Source: Bettongia penicillata ogilbyi (Eukaryota; Chordata; Mammalia; Diprotodontia; Potoroidae). From it: a DNA stretch of 64,000 bases. Below are positions 44,972-56,002 of this stretch, one piece after another; position 1 is the stretch's first letter; every line of letters begins with the position of its first letter. A program made the position numbers and the translations under genes. The notes beneath the pieces are model-generated. The model saw only the letters and a list, made by a program, of their open reading frames with translations, was not told the DNA's origin and did no database searches. The DNA lies in contig JAJHZJ010000061.1 of the NCBI GenBank assembly GCA_023548195.1, positions 1,652,771 through 1,716,770 on the forward strand, written 5' to 3'.

Positions 44972-46060
44972 TCTAACATCTCCACCTGCTCTGAATTTAT
45001 GATCCTGTTATCCCAGACTAGATGGCAGGGGAGACATCAAGGTGGAAGAATTACCTTGGGCACAGAGGACACAAGGAGGAGAATGTGTTTTAAAAACAAA
45101 TATGGATTTTTGGACTATCCATAACACAATTTCTATTAGTGTGTATAATGGAAATGACAATACATATTTTTACTCTAGATAATTATTTTTTTTTTACTTA
45201 ACATACTGTATAACTGTGGCCCCTATAATTATTAATGGTGAACTGAGTGCCACAATGCTATAGTCTTGGATGGTCAGCAGTTAATCTACTTGACCTGAAT
45301 AGACAAGTATTGAAACTCTTAGATCTCTTAAATAGTCAAAAATACAGTAATTTCTGAAGTCATTTTAAAATAGTTGTGTAATACATGTCAACTCCCATTT
45401 CAGTGAATTTCTCTGAAATGACAGCCTCACTGTAATGAAAACATTTTCAGTTCTCAGTTAATAACTTTCTTATTACAAGGAAGAAACCTTTACTTCAGTG
45501 AAATCTGAGAAGCAATGAAATGAATTTGGACAGCCCTTAGAAATATATTGTAAGAGGATTTGACTTGCAGTCTGTGGACTAGCCTTTTTGAATTTGTACT
45601 GAATTGGATGAACTGGTATATCATTCAAACTAGCAAATAGTTATATCAGTTTATCATAAAAATGTTAAAGGAAGTATTAACACTGATATCCTTACCCATG
45701 TTGAATTTTGAGCAGTTGTGTTTCCAAGGTAACAGATTCCCTGTTAGGGAAAAAAAGATGAATTTTAAAACTGTGTGAAAACATTTGCCAAAAATAATCT
45801 AGAGGAAAAAATACGTAGGTTTAAACCCCTTTGCACTCTCCGTCCCTTTTCTCACTGTTCTCTCCACACTACCCTCAAAAGACAGGAAAACATAAATACT
45901 GGCTGAAAAAGCGTAAAAGACCATTGACTCTTACTTTATAAACTGACCATTTAATGTATTCACAACAAATGGCTATATTAGTATATAGCAAATGATTCAT
46001 CTTCACATGTCTTATTCCCAATATTAAAAATGACTTTCAGTTGTAGTATAGTTCAGCTAA
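44972..46060. other. unassigned AT-rich stretch
   Basis: About 1.1 kb with no recognised repeat. One X-box-like motif, GTTTCCAAGGTAAC, lies at 45720-45733. Confidence 0.4.
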
Positions 46061-46163
46061 GGAAGAATTGAAAAGAGAGTGAGGAGGAAAGAAAAGGCAG
46101 AAGGAAGGAAGAGAAAGAAAGGGAAAAGGAGAAAGAGAAAAGAAGGGGTAGGGAAAGAGAGAT
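46061..46163. repeat. polypurine tract
   Basis: About 100 bp of almost pure A/G (GGAA, GAAA and GAGA units). Confidence 0.85.
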
Positions 46164-46180
46164 ATGATTAAGTAGGTTTT

Positions 46181-46416
46181 GTTGTTCATTGCCATTGTAT
46201 CCAATTCTTTGTGACCCTGTTTAAGGTTTTCTTGGCCAAGATACTGGCTTGGTTTGCCATTTCCTTCTCATTTTACAGAGGAACCTGAGGCAAACAGTGT
46301 TGAGTGACTTGCCCAGGTTTACATAAGTAATAAGTGTCTGAAGCCAGATTTGAACTCAGGAAGGTAAGTCCTGAGTCCAGGCCCTGCACTCTATCTACTC
46401 TGCCACCCAGATATCC
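46181..46416 (-). repeat. Mar1/WSINE-type SINE
   Basis: Antisense full length: 'gttgttcattgccattgtat', 'ggttttcttggccaagatac', 'ttggtttgccatttccttct', 'gcccaggtttacataagtaa', 'tctactctgccacccaga'. Confidence 0.88.
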
Positions 46417-46439
46417 ATGTGCAAAGCCGAGGAATAATC

Positions 46440-46690
46440 ACTAGGCAATAAAGACAGCCTCTGCCTTAAAGGAGCTAACAGTGTACTGGGGGAGAATACA
46501 ACTCCTGAAAGGCTCTGGAAAGACAAAAGAAGAGGAGGATGCCCTTGTGGGAGCATGGTGAAGAGATGGCCAGGAGCTGGCATGGAAGCCTGGTCTCTGG
46601 CAAGTTAATTGTAAGGCAAGAAACCCTGGGGCAGGGTTCAAGTTTCTGATGGAGAGGAGGTGGAGATGGTGGTCCAAGGAGACATCATGA
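46440..46690 (-). repeat. L2 LINE fragment
   Basis: Antisense L2: 'cagcctctgccttaaaggag', 'ctaacagtgtactgggggag', then purine-rich sequence. The 78-codon minus-strand frame is a remnant. Confidence 0.6.
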
Positions 46691-46839
46691 TAAGATGTCC
46701 AGGAAGTACATCTCTTACTAACAAATTAAATTCTTCCTATGGCAATATATAGCAAATGTAAATCATTTCCAATTTTTTGATAATTGAACATAAATTGGAT
46801 TTAAATTGGGGGTGGGGGAACAAAACTGTGATCTCCCTT

Positions 46840-47340
46840 TTTGGTCAGTTCCAATGACTTCCTCATACAAACTCCTCTGCTTACCTTTTAAAGCCCCTTG
46901 TAGCCTTAGTGTTCCAGCCTAGACAACACTCCTCCTCCTGGACCCTGTGAGTCAGTGCCATCTCCCCTCTCTTTGCCTTTGTACTGTCTGACCTACATGC
47001 CTGGAACGCACTGACCTACACCTTCACTAAACACTTCTCTTCTAGACACAGCTCAGATACTATCTTCTGCATGAAATCTTTCCTGGTCCTCCCAGCTACC
47101 ACAGTGCCCTCCTTCCCTAACTACCTTATGTTTGACAACTTTGGAAGTATTTGTATTTATCTGCTTTAAATTTATCCTGTATATATTAGAGATGTATATA
47201 CTTGTCTCCTCCATTCTAAGGTAAACTCGTGAATAGGGATTGTTACTTCTTTCCATTTGTTTCCCCTAGCACATAGCACGTTGCCTGGCATGTAGGTACT
47301 TAACAGGCTTTAGGTACTTAATAAATCTTTTTGAGTTATA
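46840..47340 (+). repeat. L2 LINE 3' region, 0.5 kb
   Basis: Collinear L2: 'acaaactcctctgcttacct', 'catgcctggaacgcactgac', 'agacacagctcagatactat', 'gcatgaaatctttcctggtc', 'tagcacatagcacgttgcct', 'ggtacttaataaatcttttt'. Confidence 0.85.
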
Positions 47341-47369
47341 TCAGTACAGGTTAGCACCTGCTCAGGAAC

Positions 47370-47460
47370 ATATATAGCCTGGAGGCGGCTGAGGTGAACT
47401 TGAACCCATTTCTTATTGATTTCCTGCCTAGCTCTCTATTCACTGGGACCTGTTACCTTT
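47370..47460 (-). repeat. MIR SINE fragment, weak
   Basis: Antisense-like: 'gaacttgaacccatttctta', 'ctctctattcactgggacct'. Confidence 0.4.
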
Positions 47461-48104
47461 GCCTTCTGTTTGACAAAAATATATGTTAAATAGGCTGATT
47501 CATAGACGGAAAACTGAATTTGCAGGTGGCCTTTGTACTCTCTACACATCTCTCTTACACATCTTGATAGAAAGCTGAGAGAAACAAAGGTGACTTAATT
47601 TAAGCAGAATAAACAAGGTCATCTAAGCAAAGTACTTGGAATACTTTTGAGTTCTCGGTTATTTAATTTAAATTTCTTAGGTAAAGTCAGAGCAAAGCAA
47701 CTTAACTTGCTTCTTTATTTTAATATGTAACTGAATACAAATGCTAATTTGGCTTTGCCAATTAATTAAAAGTAACTGGTTTCACTGTGTACCTATACAA
47801 GCCTGTCAGAGGTATTTTTGGTGCTGAACAGAACAGGTGACAGGATGTGTCTTTTTTCCCTCCCCAGTTTATAATCTAATTACATGAGAAGTACAAACTT
47901 CATGTTGAGCCAGATGTCTCAAGAACCTGTACCTGAACTTTCACTTATTACCCAAGTATATCCTTGGGCTCATGTGGGAACATCTGATTTGGGGTATCTG
48001 TGAAGATGTGGTCTATATTCAAACACAAAACTTGACCTATACTGCTGAATCATCAGACCCCCTGGTGGTATTGGAAATCTGGATGTGAGGGCAGAGAATG
48101 CTTT
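47461..48104. other. unassigned; possible conserved noncoding stretch
   Basis: Repeat-free AT-rich sequence at 47590-47830 with homeodomain-type TAATT cores, including 'ccaattaattaaaagtaa'. Conservation is not testable from this window. Confidence 0.25.
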
Positions 48105-48150
48105 ATTTTTTCCCTTGTTTTCCCCAGAAATTAGCCTCGTGCCTGGTACA
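48105..48150 (+). repeat. L2 LINE 3' tip
   Basis: 'ccagaaattagcctcgtgcc', 'tggtacatcattgg'. Confidence 0.45.
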
Positions 48151-48184
48151 TCATTGGATCGCAAATCAAAAACTGGAAGGATAT

Positions 48185-48315
48185 ATACTCCATCTGTCAT
48201 TTTACAGATAAGGAAACCAAGGCCCAAGGTCATCTAAGTAGTGTCAAAGATAGGATGTGAACCCATGCCATCTGACTCAAGAGGTAGAGCTCTTTCCACT
48301 GGACCATACTATACC
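48185..48315 (-). repeat. MIR SINE
   Basis: Antisense: 'gtcattttacagataaggaa', 'accaaggcccaaggtcatct', 'gatgtgaacccatgccatct', 'tccactggaccatac'. Confidence 0.75.
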
Positions 48316-48729
48316 CATACTACACTTAACAGTAAATGCTTACTGGTTGATGAATTTGCCCCACCCCCAAGTGCCATAGGGGTGTTCTAGTGTAGAAATG
48401 GTTGATTTTCTTAGGAAATTGTTGAGCAACTAAAAAGTAAACTGAAATCAAGGATTATCATATTTTCAAGCAGAAAATAGAATAACTATTGAAAAAGACC
48501 ATTCGGACATCCTTGTCTAACTTTCCTTTTGTTGGCCCTCTTCCTGCAGGAGGATGAAAATTTTAAAAAAAGATACATGCAGGCTAAGACAGGAAAGGAA
48601 GTACAGATCTATATACATGCAGAGGAGAAGGAAAGAGATCTAAGAAGAAAGTAGGAGAGTTCCAATGGGAAAGAATGTTGTTTTAAAAGGAAAAACTTAC
48701 TGATAGTAAATTTGATTGGAACAAAGTGC
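48316..48729. other. no recognised feature
   Basis: Nothing recognised. Confidence 0.35.
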
Positions 48730-48960
48730 ATCGTTGATAGAGTGTAGTAAAGAAGCCCCGAGTTTGAATTCAACTTCAGATATTTGCTATGGGTGTGTGT
48801 GACCCTGGACAAGTCACTTAATTTTGCTATGTTCTGCAAAATGGAGATGACAATATCACCTACCTTCTAGGGTGTTGTGAGATTAAAATGAGGTAATGTT
48901 TGTAAAATACTTTTCAAATTGTAAAGTACTGCATAAATACTAGGCGATATTATATATTAT
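48730..48960 (+). repeat. Ther1/MIR-type SINE
   Basis: 'cccgagtttgaattcaactt', 'gtgaccctggacaagtcact', 'atcacctaccttctagggtg', 'ttgtgagattaaaatgaggt', 'caaattgtaaagtactgcat'. It abuts the next SINE head to tail. Confidence 0.8.
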
Positions 48961-48967
48961 TGAGGAA

Positions 48968-49195
48968 GTTAGGTAGCATAGTGGATAGAGTGCTGGGCCT
49001 AGAGACAGGAAGATTCATCTTTCTGAGTTCAAATCTGGCCTCTGACACTTGCTAGCTGTGTGACCAAGGGTAAGTCGCTTAACCCTGTTTGCCTCAATTT
49101 CCTTATCATAAAATGATCTGAAGAAGGAAAAGTCCCTCGGTATCTTTGTCAAGAAAACCCCAAATGGGGTCACAGAATGAAAAATGACTGAAAAC
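48968..49195 (+). repeat. Mar1/WSINE-type SINE
   Basis: 'ttaggtagcatagtggatag', 'agtgctgggcctagagacag', 'agctgtgtgaccaagggtaa', 'gtcaagaaaaccccaaatgg', 'ggtcacagaatgaaaaatga'. Full length. Confidence 0.9.
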
Positions 49196-49783
49196 ATCTT
49201 CTGATGGGAGAAAAATCCAGAACTTCAGAGGAAGGTCCAAGGACATTGCTAAATGTTTAATCCTTATTTACCAAATCTGGTTGTTCCCTGAAAATACAGA
49301 CTAGTTTGTTATTTAATCCTAGGTGATCTTATCAGTTCATGAGATAATGAAAAGAACTCCATTTAAGGAGTTTAAGAAATTATATAATTAAACGGGGGAG
49401 TGGAGAGGATAACTGAAGGAATGAATTCAGAAAATGTTTTTGACATTAATCATAGGCAAAAAACCAGCTCATTTGATTGTTATGCTTACAGAAAACCAAA
49501 TGAGATTAGATTTGCATGTAAATGAGATGAACTAATCTTGCATATGCTACTCAGGTAAATTTAAACTACTGAAATAAGCAATTGACCAATTATATTTCCT
49601 ACTATATCTGCAATTCTAAAGACAAATTTAATTACAGGAAGAATATTTAATCTACAGCCTTTTTGAAGGTGTCATCAATTTTACTAGATGGGAACTTGAC
49701 AGAAAAATATTTAAGTACTGAAAAACTTTGATATAGCCCTTAATGAATTTACTTATGATTTATATAAAAGCAACTTAGATAAA
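49196..49783. other. no recognised feature
   Basis: AT-rich unique-looking sequence; no repeat or exon recognised. Confidence 0.4.
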
Positions 49784-49797
49784 AGTAAATAGGATGG
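49784..49797 (+). repeat. L1 target-site duplication, 5' copy
   Basis: AGTAAATAGGATGG, matched by AGTGAATAGGATGG at 49931-49944 (13 of 14). Confidence 0.8.
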
Positions 49798-49930
49798 TAT
49801 GTGTAGAACTCATATAAGATTGCATGCCATCTTGGGGAGGGAGGGTGGAGGGAGAGGGGAGAAAATTTAAAACTTATAGAGGTGATTGTCGAAAACTGAA
49901 AACAAATAAATTAATTAAATTTTTAAAAAT
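49798..49930 (+). mobile_element. L1 LINE, 133-bp 3' fragment
   Basis: L1 3' UTR end only: 'actcatataagattgcatgc', 'catcttggggagggagggtg', 'tagaggtgattgtcgaaaac', 'tgaaaacaaataaattaatt'. It matches the end of the L1 at 51295-51420. Extreme 5' truncation; the matching flanks mark an independent insertion. Confidence 0.85.
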
Positions 49931-49944
49931 AGTGAATAGGATGG
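49931..49944 (+). repeat. L1 target-site duplication, 3' copy
   Basis: AGTGAATAGGATGG, partner of 49784-49797. Confidence 0.8.
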
Positions 49945-50510
49945 AAATGTGTTGACAAGAAAAGAACTAAATCTGTGTTCACATTCATTCATTTGTTCAG
50001 AATTATGTATTTTTTCCTCTTATATTCCTTATATTCTTTCTATAGCATTCTTTTTAAAGGGAATCTTTGTGTGTAGGTTACAAAATAGGAAATTATAGAG
50101 TAGAAAGGGAAATTTAAGGGAAATATGTGTAGAAAAGTAAAGGGTGTAAATTTTGATTCATAAAATTATCTTCCATTAAGCAGTCAATCTAAAAATATTT
50201 CATAAAATAAAATCTGCCTTCACCTGAATCAGTTTAAAGATGACTAAACGATGATTAACAATTTTAAAATCATTGTTCGAAAATATTATAAGCAGTGTCA
50301 TCAACTTTTAGTGACACAAAGTATTTCCTAGGTGGAAAAATAGATGAGGAATTGATTCTGAAAATAGTCTATGTTCATTCTTCTTAGAAAGATTGAGTTG
50401 TTATACAATGTTAAATTTAATACTGCACTAAGAGTTTTGGAACACCCTATATGTTATTGAAGAAGAGTGCTATGGAGGAAATAGGACTTTGTAAATGAGA
50501 GATGTTATTA
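49945..50510. other. no recognised feature
   Basis: AT-rich spacer between two L1 insertions; nothing recognised. Confidence 0.4.
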
Positions 50511-50522
50511 GAAAGTAATTCT
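50511..50522 (+). repeat. L1 target-site duplication, 5' copy
   Basis: AGAAAGTAATTC, matched by AGAAAGTAACTC at 51443-51454 (11 of 12). Confidence 0.75.
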
Positions 50523-50899
50523 TGATTAGAGAAATGCAAATCAAAACAACTCTGAGGTACCACATCACACCTATCAGATTGGCTAACAGGACAAAACAGG
50601 AAGATGATAAATGTTGGAGAAGATGTGAGAGAGTTGGAACACTAATTCATTGTTGGTGGAGCTGGGAGCTGATCCAACCATTCTGGAGAGCAATTTGGAA
50701 CTATGCCCAAAGGATTACAAAAATGTGCATACCCTTTGACCCAGCAATACTGCTTCTAGGAGTGTATCTCCAAGAGATCATAAAAATGGGAAAGAGTCCC
50801 ACATGTACAAAAATGTTTATAGCAGCTCTTTTTGTGATGGCCAAGAAATGGAAACTGAGGGAATGCCCATCAGTTGGGGAATGGCTGAACAAGTTGTAG
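50522..50899 (+). pseudogene. L1 ORF2 C-terminal fragment
   Basis: A reading frame of about 125 codons for the C-terminal end of L1 ORF2p, the part after the reverse transcriptase. Recognisable blocks are the HCWWSWELIQPFW segment, then FDPAILLLGVY, then KMFIAALFVMAKKWK and CPSVGEWLNK. This is the usual L1 C-terminal order. The catalytic domains are missing because of 5' truncation, so it makes no enzyme. The initial ATG is fortuitous: the frame enters from truncated L1 sequence. A homologous, more decayed block lies at 32374-32730. Identification is confident; function is none. Confidence 0.85.
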
Positions 50900-51442
50900 T
50901 ATATGAATGTAATGGGCTGTAGTGTGCTATAAGAAATGATGAACAGGAAAACTTCAGAGAGGCCTGGAAAGACTTACATGAAGTAATGCTGAATGAAAAG
51001 AGCAGAACCAGGAGAACTTTGTACACAGCAACAATCACAGTGCGGGAGGAATTTTTCTGGTAGACTTCATCCTTCATAGCAATGCAAGGACCTAAAAAAT
51101 TCCCACTGGGCTTTTGAGGCAAAATGCCTTCCGCATCCAGAGAAAGAACTGTGGAATTGGATCACAGAATGAAGCAAACCATTTTTTTTTGTATTATGTT
51201 CAGTTTTGTTTTGTTTTATGGTTTCTCCCATTCATTTTAATTCTTCTATTCAACATGACTAAGGTGAAAATGTATTTAATACAGATGTATGTGGAGAACC
51301 TGTATAAGATTGGATGCCATCTCAGGGAGGGAGTAGGGAGGGAGGGGGAAAGAAGAGAGAGGGAGGGGAAAAAATCTAAGATATATGGAAGTGATTGTAG
51401 CACACTGAAAACAAATAAAAAATAAGAAAAAAAAACAAAAAA
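50523..51442 (+). mobile_element. L1 LINE, 0.92-kb 5'-truncated copy
   Basis: Sense L1 that begins within the ORF2 C-terminal coding region and runs to an A-rich tail with 'aaaacaaataaaaaataaga'. It is bounded by a near-perfect 12-bp target-site duplication. It is much better preserved than the L1 at 29787: its ORF2 tail is still open for 125 codons. Confidence 0.9.
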
Positions 51443-51454
51443 AGAAAGTAACTC
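51443..51454 (+). repeat. L1 target-site duplication, 3' copy
   Basis: AGAAAGTAACTC, partner of 50511-50522. Confidence 0.75.
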
Positions 51455-51639
51455 AAATATTTCTCTGCCATATGCAAGACACTGAATTGGGTGCATGGAA
51501 GATAGGGCAGGGAGGGCAGGCAGAGAAGAAAGATTTATACCAAGAATAAGCATGATTCCAGTCTTTATGGAAGCTAGTTGGAAAAAAAAATATTGTGCAT
51601 ATAAATTAAAGGTAAACTATAATCTCAAATTAGAATAGA

Positions 51640-51735
51640 TCGTAAGTTCCTTGAATATAGTAGCTAGTTTTCATCTTGAGTTTCTGTTCTAATAGAGGCA
51701 TTTTGTAGGTATTAACATTTATTGAACTGAATTTG
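51640..51735 (+). repeat. L2 LINE 3' end
   Basis: 'tagatcgtaagttccttgaa', 'tatagtagctagttttcatc', 'aggtattaacatttattgaa'. Confidence 0.6.
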
Positions 51736-52284
51736 TGCTTTTTGTGTCCAACCTGTACCTGAGCAGGAATTCTTTTGCATAGCCCTTGATAGCAGAAACT
51801 CTAGAGTATGAAAGTGCAATAGGGGAGGATAAGGTAGACTACATTATTTTTAAAGGCTCTGCCAAATCTAAATTCTGAAATGGTTATACTTGTGACTTCC
51901 AATTAGTACGGAAAAAAAATTCCTATTACTGTCTATATATTTGTTTTAAGAAGAATTTTTACCACCTTTCCACATGAACAACTTTTAGAATTCATGCAGG
52001 GTCCTGTGTCAATATCTCTTATACACTTTCTTTTTATCCACTTCTTAAGGTGGCATATTTTCTTGTCTTTTCCATTAGAATCAAGAGCATTTTTTGTCAT
52101 AAATTTGAAACTACCAATTTGCTTAAAGGACCAAGAAGTTATTTTTATTATTTTTGTGAAACACAAAAATGTTTGAAGATGTGGTTGGAGGTAGAATATT
52201 CTTCTTAAGTACCCTCTGTTCCAATTGACCTTTTTGTTAGGGGTGAGAGAGGGAAGGGAAGATATTTTCTTGAAGAAGGTTATT
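51736..52284. other. no recognised feature
   Basis: The 151-codon minus-strand frame at 51933-52388 starts inside the antisense L2 copy and extends into unassigned sequence. It shows no domain, and I treat it as chance. Confidence 0.4.
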
Positions 52285-52435
52285 TGACAAGCATTAATCA
52301 AGCACTTACGTGTGCTAGGTTTGTGATCCTTGCCCTTAAGGAGCCCACAATCTAATGTTGGAGACAACATCCTAATAACTGTGCACATTACAAGATATAC
52401 AGAGGGTGGTAGTTGGAAGGTATCTCAGAGAAAAA
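52285..52435 (-). repeat. L2 LINE 3' end
   Basis: 'ttgacaagcattaatcaagc', 'gtgatccttgcccttaagga', 'gcccacaatctaatgttgga', 'gacaacatcctaata'. Confidence 0.8.
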
Positions 52436-53029
52436 AATGATAGTAGAAGTAGGAGGTGAATAGAAAAGACCTGCTGCTAATAATTATTGGTCATGCTCTT
52501 TTTTTCATACATACTAAGTTAACTGTCTTCATTATACATTGATTTATTTTTTTGGAGGGGAAGGAGTAATGAGAGCATTGGGATATTTATACTTGTACTT
52601 ACTGATGAATCTTTTTTTGTCTTAGTCTCTAGTGGTTTAATCATATGGCCCTGGAAGTTATAGGATGGCAGAGAATGCAAGAATTAACATTTATATACAT
52701 GTGCATATATATATATATATATTTCAGGCACATTTTAATTTAAAACATCTTTTGGATTCTAAACTGTATTCTAGGCTGTCAGTGAGGATATTGGGCCAAG
52801 AATCACAGTATGCAGTGAGATGTGTCTGTGTGTGCCTACATGCACTCCTCTTCTGGAAAAGACTGGACAGAAATACAGTCCAGTGATTCTTACTGCCTTA
52901 ATAATCAATTTGAAGCACTGCATAATTGAATTAGCTACTATTAGTGTCAATCAACAAGCCAGAATAACTGGATTCACCAGGCTGTGTCCAGTTTGGGTAG
53001 TGTCCGCAGACATGAGTCATAGAATCTAG
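52436..53029. other. unassigned, with (AT)n
   Basis: Contains an (AT)n microsatellite at about 52704-52722. No other feature recognised. Confidence 0.4.
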
Positions 53030-53710
53030 TATATCCCTTTCCAGAAGCATGTTGCCTCTCTACAACACTCCAGGATTAGAAGACCCCTTTCACCTTTAGT
53101 GATAGGGAACTCACTATCTTATGAGGCAGCTCATTCTACTTTGGGACAGCTCTAATTATCTTCAAGTTCTCCTTGATGTCAGTTGAAATCTTCTGCCCTC
53201 TAATTTCTGCTTATTGGTCCAAATTGTGTCTACTAGAGCTAGTGAAAATAAACCTAGTCCCTCGTAGACATAACAGCTGTTGATATATTTAAAGCCCAAG
53301 ATGACATCCTCCCTTTTTTTAGCTGATTCCCCATTAGGGTATGGCTTTGAGCTCCGTTTACCATACTGATGGATGTGCTTTAGCTTGTGGTTTTTCTTCC
53401 TAAAATGGGGCCCCATAGAACTGCAAATGATACTTCTCTAGATGATCAAGCCAGAATATGAGGGGAGTATGAGGACTTGTACACTAGACACTATGTTTGT
53501 GTTAATGCAGCCAAGGCTGCATCGAGTTTTTTGCTTTTGATGTCACATATCTGACTCAAATTGAGTTTGCAGACTACAAAAACCTCCAGGTTATTTTTAC
53601 ATATTGCCTTGTCTAGCCATTTCTTTACAATCTGAAGTTAGGTCTGACTGTTTTCAAAGTACCCGAAATTAGAAAGTGTAGTGTTCTGTTTAGCTGATCT
53701 TTAGGCCAAA
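53030..53710 (-). mobile_element. L3/CR1 LINE, 0.7-kb copy
   Basis: Long antisense L3 copy in order: 'gatagggaactcactatctt', 'atgaggcagctcattctact', 'ttgggacagctctaattatc', 'cctagtccctcgtagacata', 'aaatggggccccatagaact', 'gttaatgcagccaaggctgc', 'aaattgagtttgcagactac', 'gccttgtctagccatttctt'. This is the reverse of the L3/CR1 3' portion. The 84-codon frame inside is not a gene. Confidence 0.85.
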
Positions 53711-53762
53711 TACAATTGTGACCATGCAGCCTAGAAAAAAGTGGTCTTTTGTCATAGTTTAC

Positions 53763-53910
53763 TACAGGAGTGAGGAGCCTGTGGCATCAAGGCTACATGT
53801 GGCTCTCTAGATCCTCAAGTTCAGCCCTTTGACAGAGCACAAACATCGCAGAACAAATCTCCTTAATAATAAGTCTATAAAACTTGGTTCCCTCCTCCTG
53901 GTCAAGTAAT
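53763..53910. mobile_element. hAT-like nonautonomous DNA transposon remnant
   Basis: 'caggagtgaggagcctgtgg', 'catcaaggctacatgtggct', 'ctctagatcctcaagttcag', 'ccctttgacagagcacaaac', 'agaacaaatctccttaataa' resembles a common mammalian hAT/Charlie-type short element. The far terminal inverted repeat is not clear, so the copy is probably truncated. Confidence 0.55.
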
Positions 53911-54234
53911 AGACTACAAGATAAGATAAGCATGTTTCTCAAATGATCTATCCCCCATTATCTGTAGATTAGGAAGTGTGTGTACGTGTGTGTGTGAAAA
54001 ATATGAAAAAAAGATTTTGTGAAAATGAATATGAGATCCCTAATGCCTTTCCTTATAAAGTATAGACAAGAATATTTTTAAAAACCAATAGAAAACAAAT
54101 GATATTGGTTATCTTTTTTAATCAAGTAGGATTTTTTTTTGCTCCAAACAAGAAGCAGGTTTATGTCTGAAAGCTTTCATAAATAGTTAAAAGTTACAAA
54201 GTTCTTAGCTTTTTAACAGTAGGATTAACAGGTA
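53911..54234. other. no recognised feature
   Basis: AT-rich; short GT run near 53980. Confidence 0.35.
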
Positions 54235-54632
54235 ACTTGAATCAACCAATCCACAGCATTTATCAAGCATCTGTGTGGATATTTGGGAACGTAAAGCCAC
54301 CGCAAAAAAATCCTTACTCTTAAGAAGCTTACATCATCAGGGGGAAACATACACATGTAAGTAAAATGCAAAATATATACATGGTAACTGTAGGATAATT
54401 TGTGGGATTGGCCATATGTGGAAAGTGGTACTTGGGCAAAATTTGGAAGAAAGCCAGGCATCAGAAGAGGTGTGCCAGGAAAGGGAGATAACACACTGCG
54501 CAAAGGCATGGTGATGGGAGAAGGAATGCCATGTGTGAGGAACAGTAAATAGACAAAGGTGACTGAATTATTGAATGTAGGAACTGGAATTAAGTGCCAT
54601 AAATCTGAAAAAGGCAACTGAAATGGCAAAAT
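54235..54632 (-). repeat. L2 LINE, 0.4-kb 3' region
   Basis: 'ccacagcatttatcaagcat', 'ccttactcttaagaagctta', 'catcatcagggggaaacata', 'gccaggcatcagaagaggtg', 'cgcaaaggcatggtgatggg'. The 134-codon minus-strand frame here is a relic of L2 sequence. Confidence 0.75.
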
Positions 54633-54765
54633 AACTGTAAAAAATTAATCCATTCATACTTTCTCTTTCCTTTTATTAGCTCCAGTGATTGAGAGTTGAC
54701 CTTTTTGCCAAATGTAGTTTAGTGACAGAATGATAGATTTTCAGGATAAATCAAGAATGAAAATC

Positions 54766-54994
54766 CCTTTGGGGTTTTCTTGGCAAAGATACTGGAATGG
54801 TTTGCCATTTCCTTCCCCACCTTATTTTATAGATTTCCTTCTCCAGCTCATTTTTACAAATGAGGAATTAGATTAAGTGACTTGCCCAGGGTTACACAGC
54901 TAGTAAAAGTCTGAGGTCTCATTTGAACTCAGAAAGAGGGGTCTTCTGACTTTAGGTCCAGCAATCTATGTAGTGTGGCACCACCTAGCAGCCC
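54766..54994 (-). repeat. Mar1/WSINE-type SINE
   Basis: Antisense: 'tttggggttttcttggcaaa', 'gatactggaatggtttgcca', 'ctccagctcatttttacaaa', 'tgcccagggttacacagcta', 'accacctagcagcccc'. A short internal duplication of the 'atttccttc' segment is visible. Confidence 0.88.
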
Positions 54995-55029
54995 CTATTG
55001 CATAGTTAACATTGGCTTATTTATTTTTT

Positions 55030-55270
55030 ATATATGTGTTCTCTTCACCTCCTGGAGTGCAGGCTCTAAGGACAAGGGTAACATCTTACTTATCTGTGGT
55101 AAATCACTTAACCTCTCTAGGATTCACTTTACTCATTTGTCAAATTAACGGTTGGAATAAATGATCTCAAAAATCTCTCCTAGCTCTAATCTTCTCTGAT
55201 TTTGTGTTTGTATCTTTTTCATCACCAAACATAGTAGGTGTTTAGTAAATAACTCAATGAAAGAATGAAA
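55030..55270 (+). repeat. L2 LINE 3' end, split by a MIR
   Basis: The L2 'ggagtgcaggctctaaggac' block lies at 55050-55098. The L2 end 'catagtaggtgtttagtaaa', 'taactcaatgaaagaatgaa' lies at 55225-55270. MIR sequence sits between. Confidence 0.6.
55098..55205 (+). repeat. MIR SINE fragment inside L2
   Basis: 'tggtaaatcacttaacctct', 'actcatttgtcaaattaacg', 'ataaatgatctcaaaaatct', 'ctcctagctctaa'. Confidence 0.6.
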
Positions 55271-56002
55271 AGTTGCAGGGCCATAACATTGAGAAATTCA
55301 AATTTGAGAATTTGTGATTGAGATGGTTTAGCTTTTCTCCTAGTATGAAGTACAGAGGTGGGCTTTCTCCCACAGCCCCTGAGGGAAGGTGTATATGAGT
55401 TTGGTTGACTTGAACTATGATGGTATATTTGAAGCAACCATTCTGAAAATCCTCCACATTTCATCTAAAATAACTGCATTCTGTTCTTAAAGCACTCAAT
55501 TCTCTTGCATTGATTTTTTGGACACTGTTTACTTTTATTGAAATAATGGGTTTTATCTCCTGTTGAACTGAGAAAAAACTTGATTATGGTCCTCAGATTA
55601 AATTGATTCTTGAAATATTTTAGTTGGAGTCAATCATTGTTTTTTTTTTTTCTCCTTGCAGCAGATATAAAGGATGGTTTCAAGTCATGTCTTATCCCCC
55701 CTTTTTTGTTACCATGGTGATAAGGTGCTGTAGTGCCTGCTAATAAATAATTAGCTTGTTATTTATTCAGTTATATATTGGAAAGTCTGGAATTCTGGGC
55801 ATTTCTTTTTTAGTAAAAAATATAGACTGAGGATACCCTAAGCAGAATTTTAAAAATAATTAATAAACATGCTAACATTTTGTAGCCTGAAATGTTTTTT
55901 GCTACAGAAAAGAAATGAAAAATGCCATTCATTTAATTTGGAATCAAATTTTTAAATCATATGAACTGTTCTTGTTCATTTTTTCAAACTTCTTTATAAA
56001 AA
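55271..56002. other. unassigned, with one X-box-like motif
   Basis: AT-rich. GTTACCATGGTGAT at 55708-55721 resembles an RFX X-box. No repeat recognised. Confidence 0.35.

Noticed and set aside
51933..52388. 151-codon minus-strand frame as a gene
   Set aside because: It starts inside an antisense L2 end and shows no domain; amino-acid content follows the AT-rich composition.
54225..54629. 134-codon minus-strand frame
   Set aside because: It coincides with an L2 3' region read in the element's sense direction; this is relic transposon sequence.
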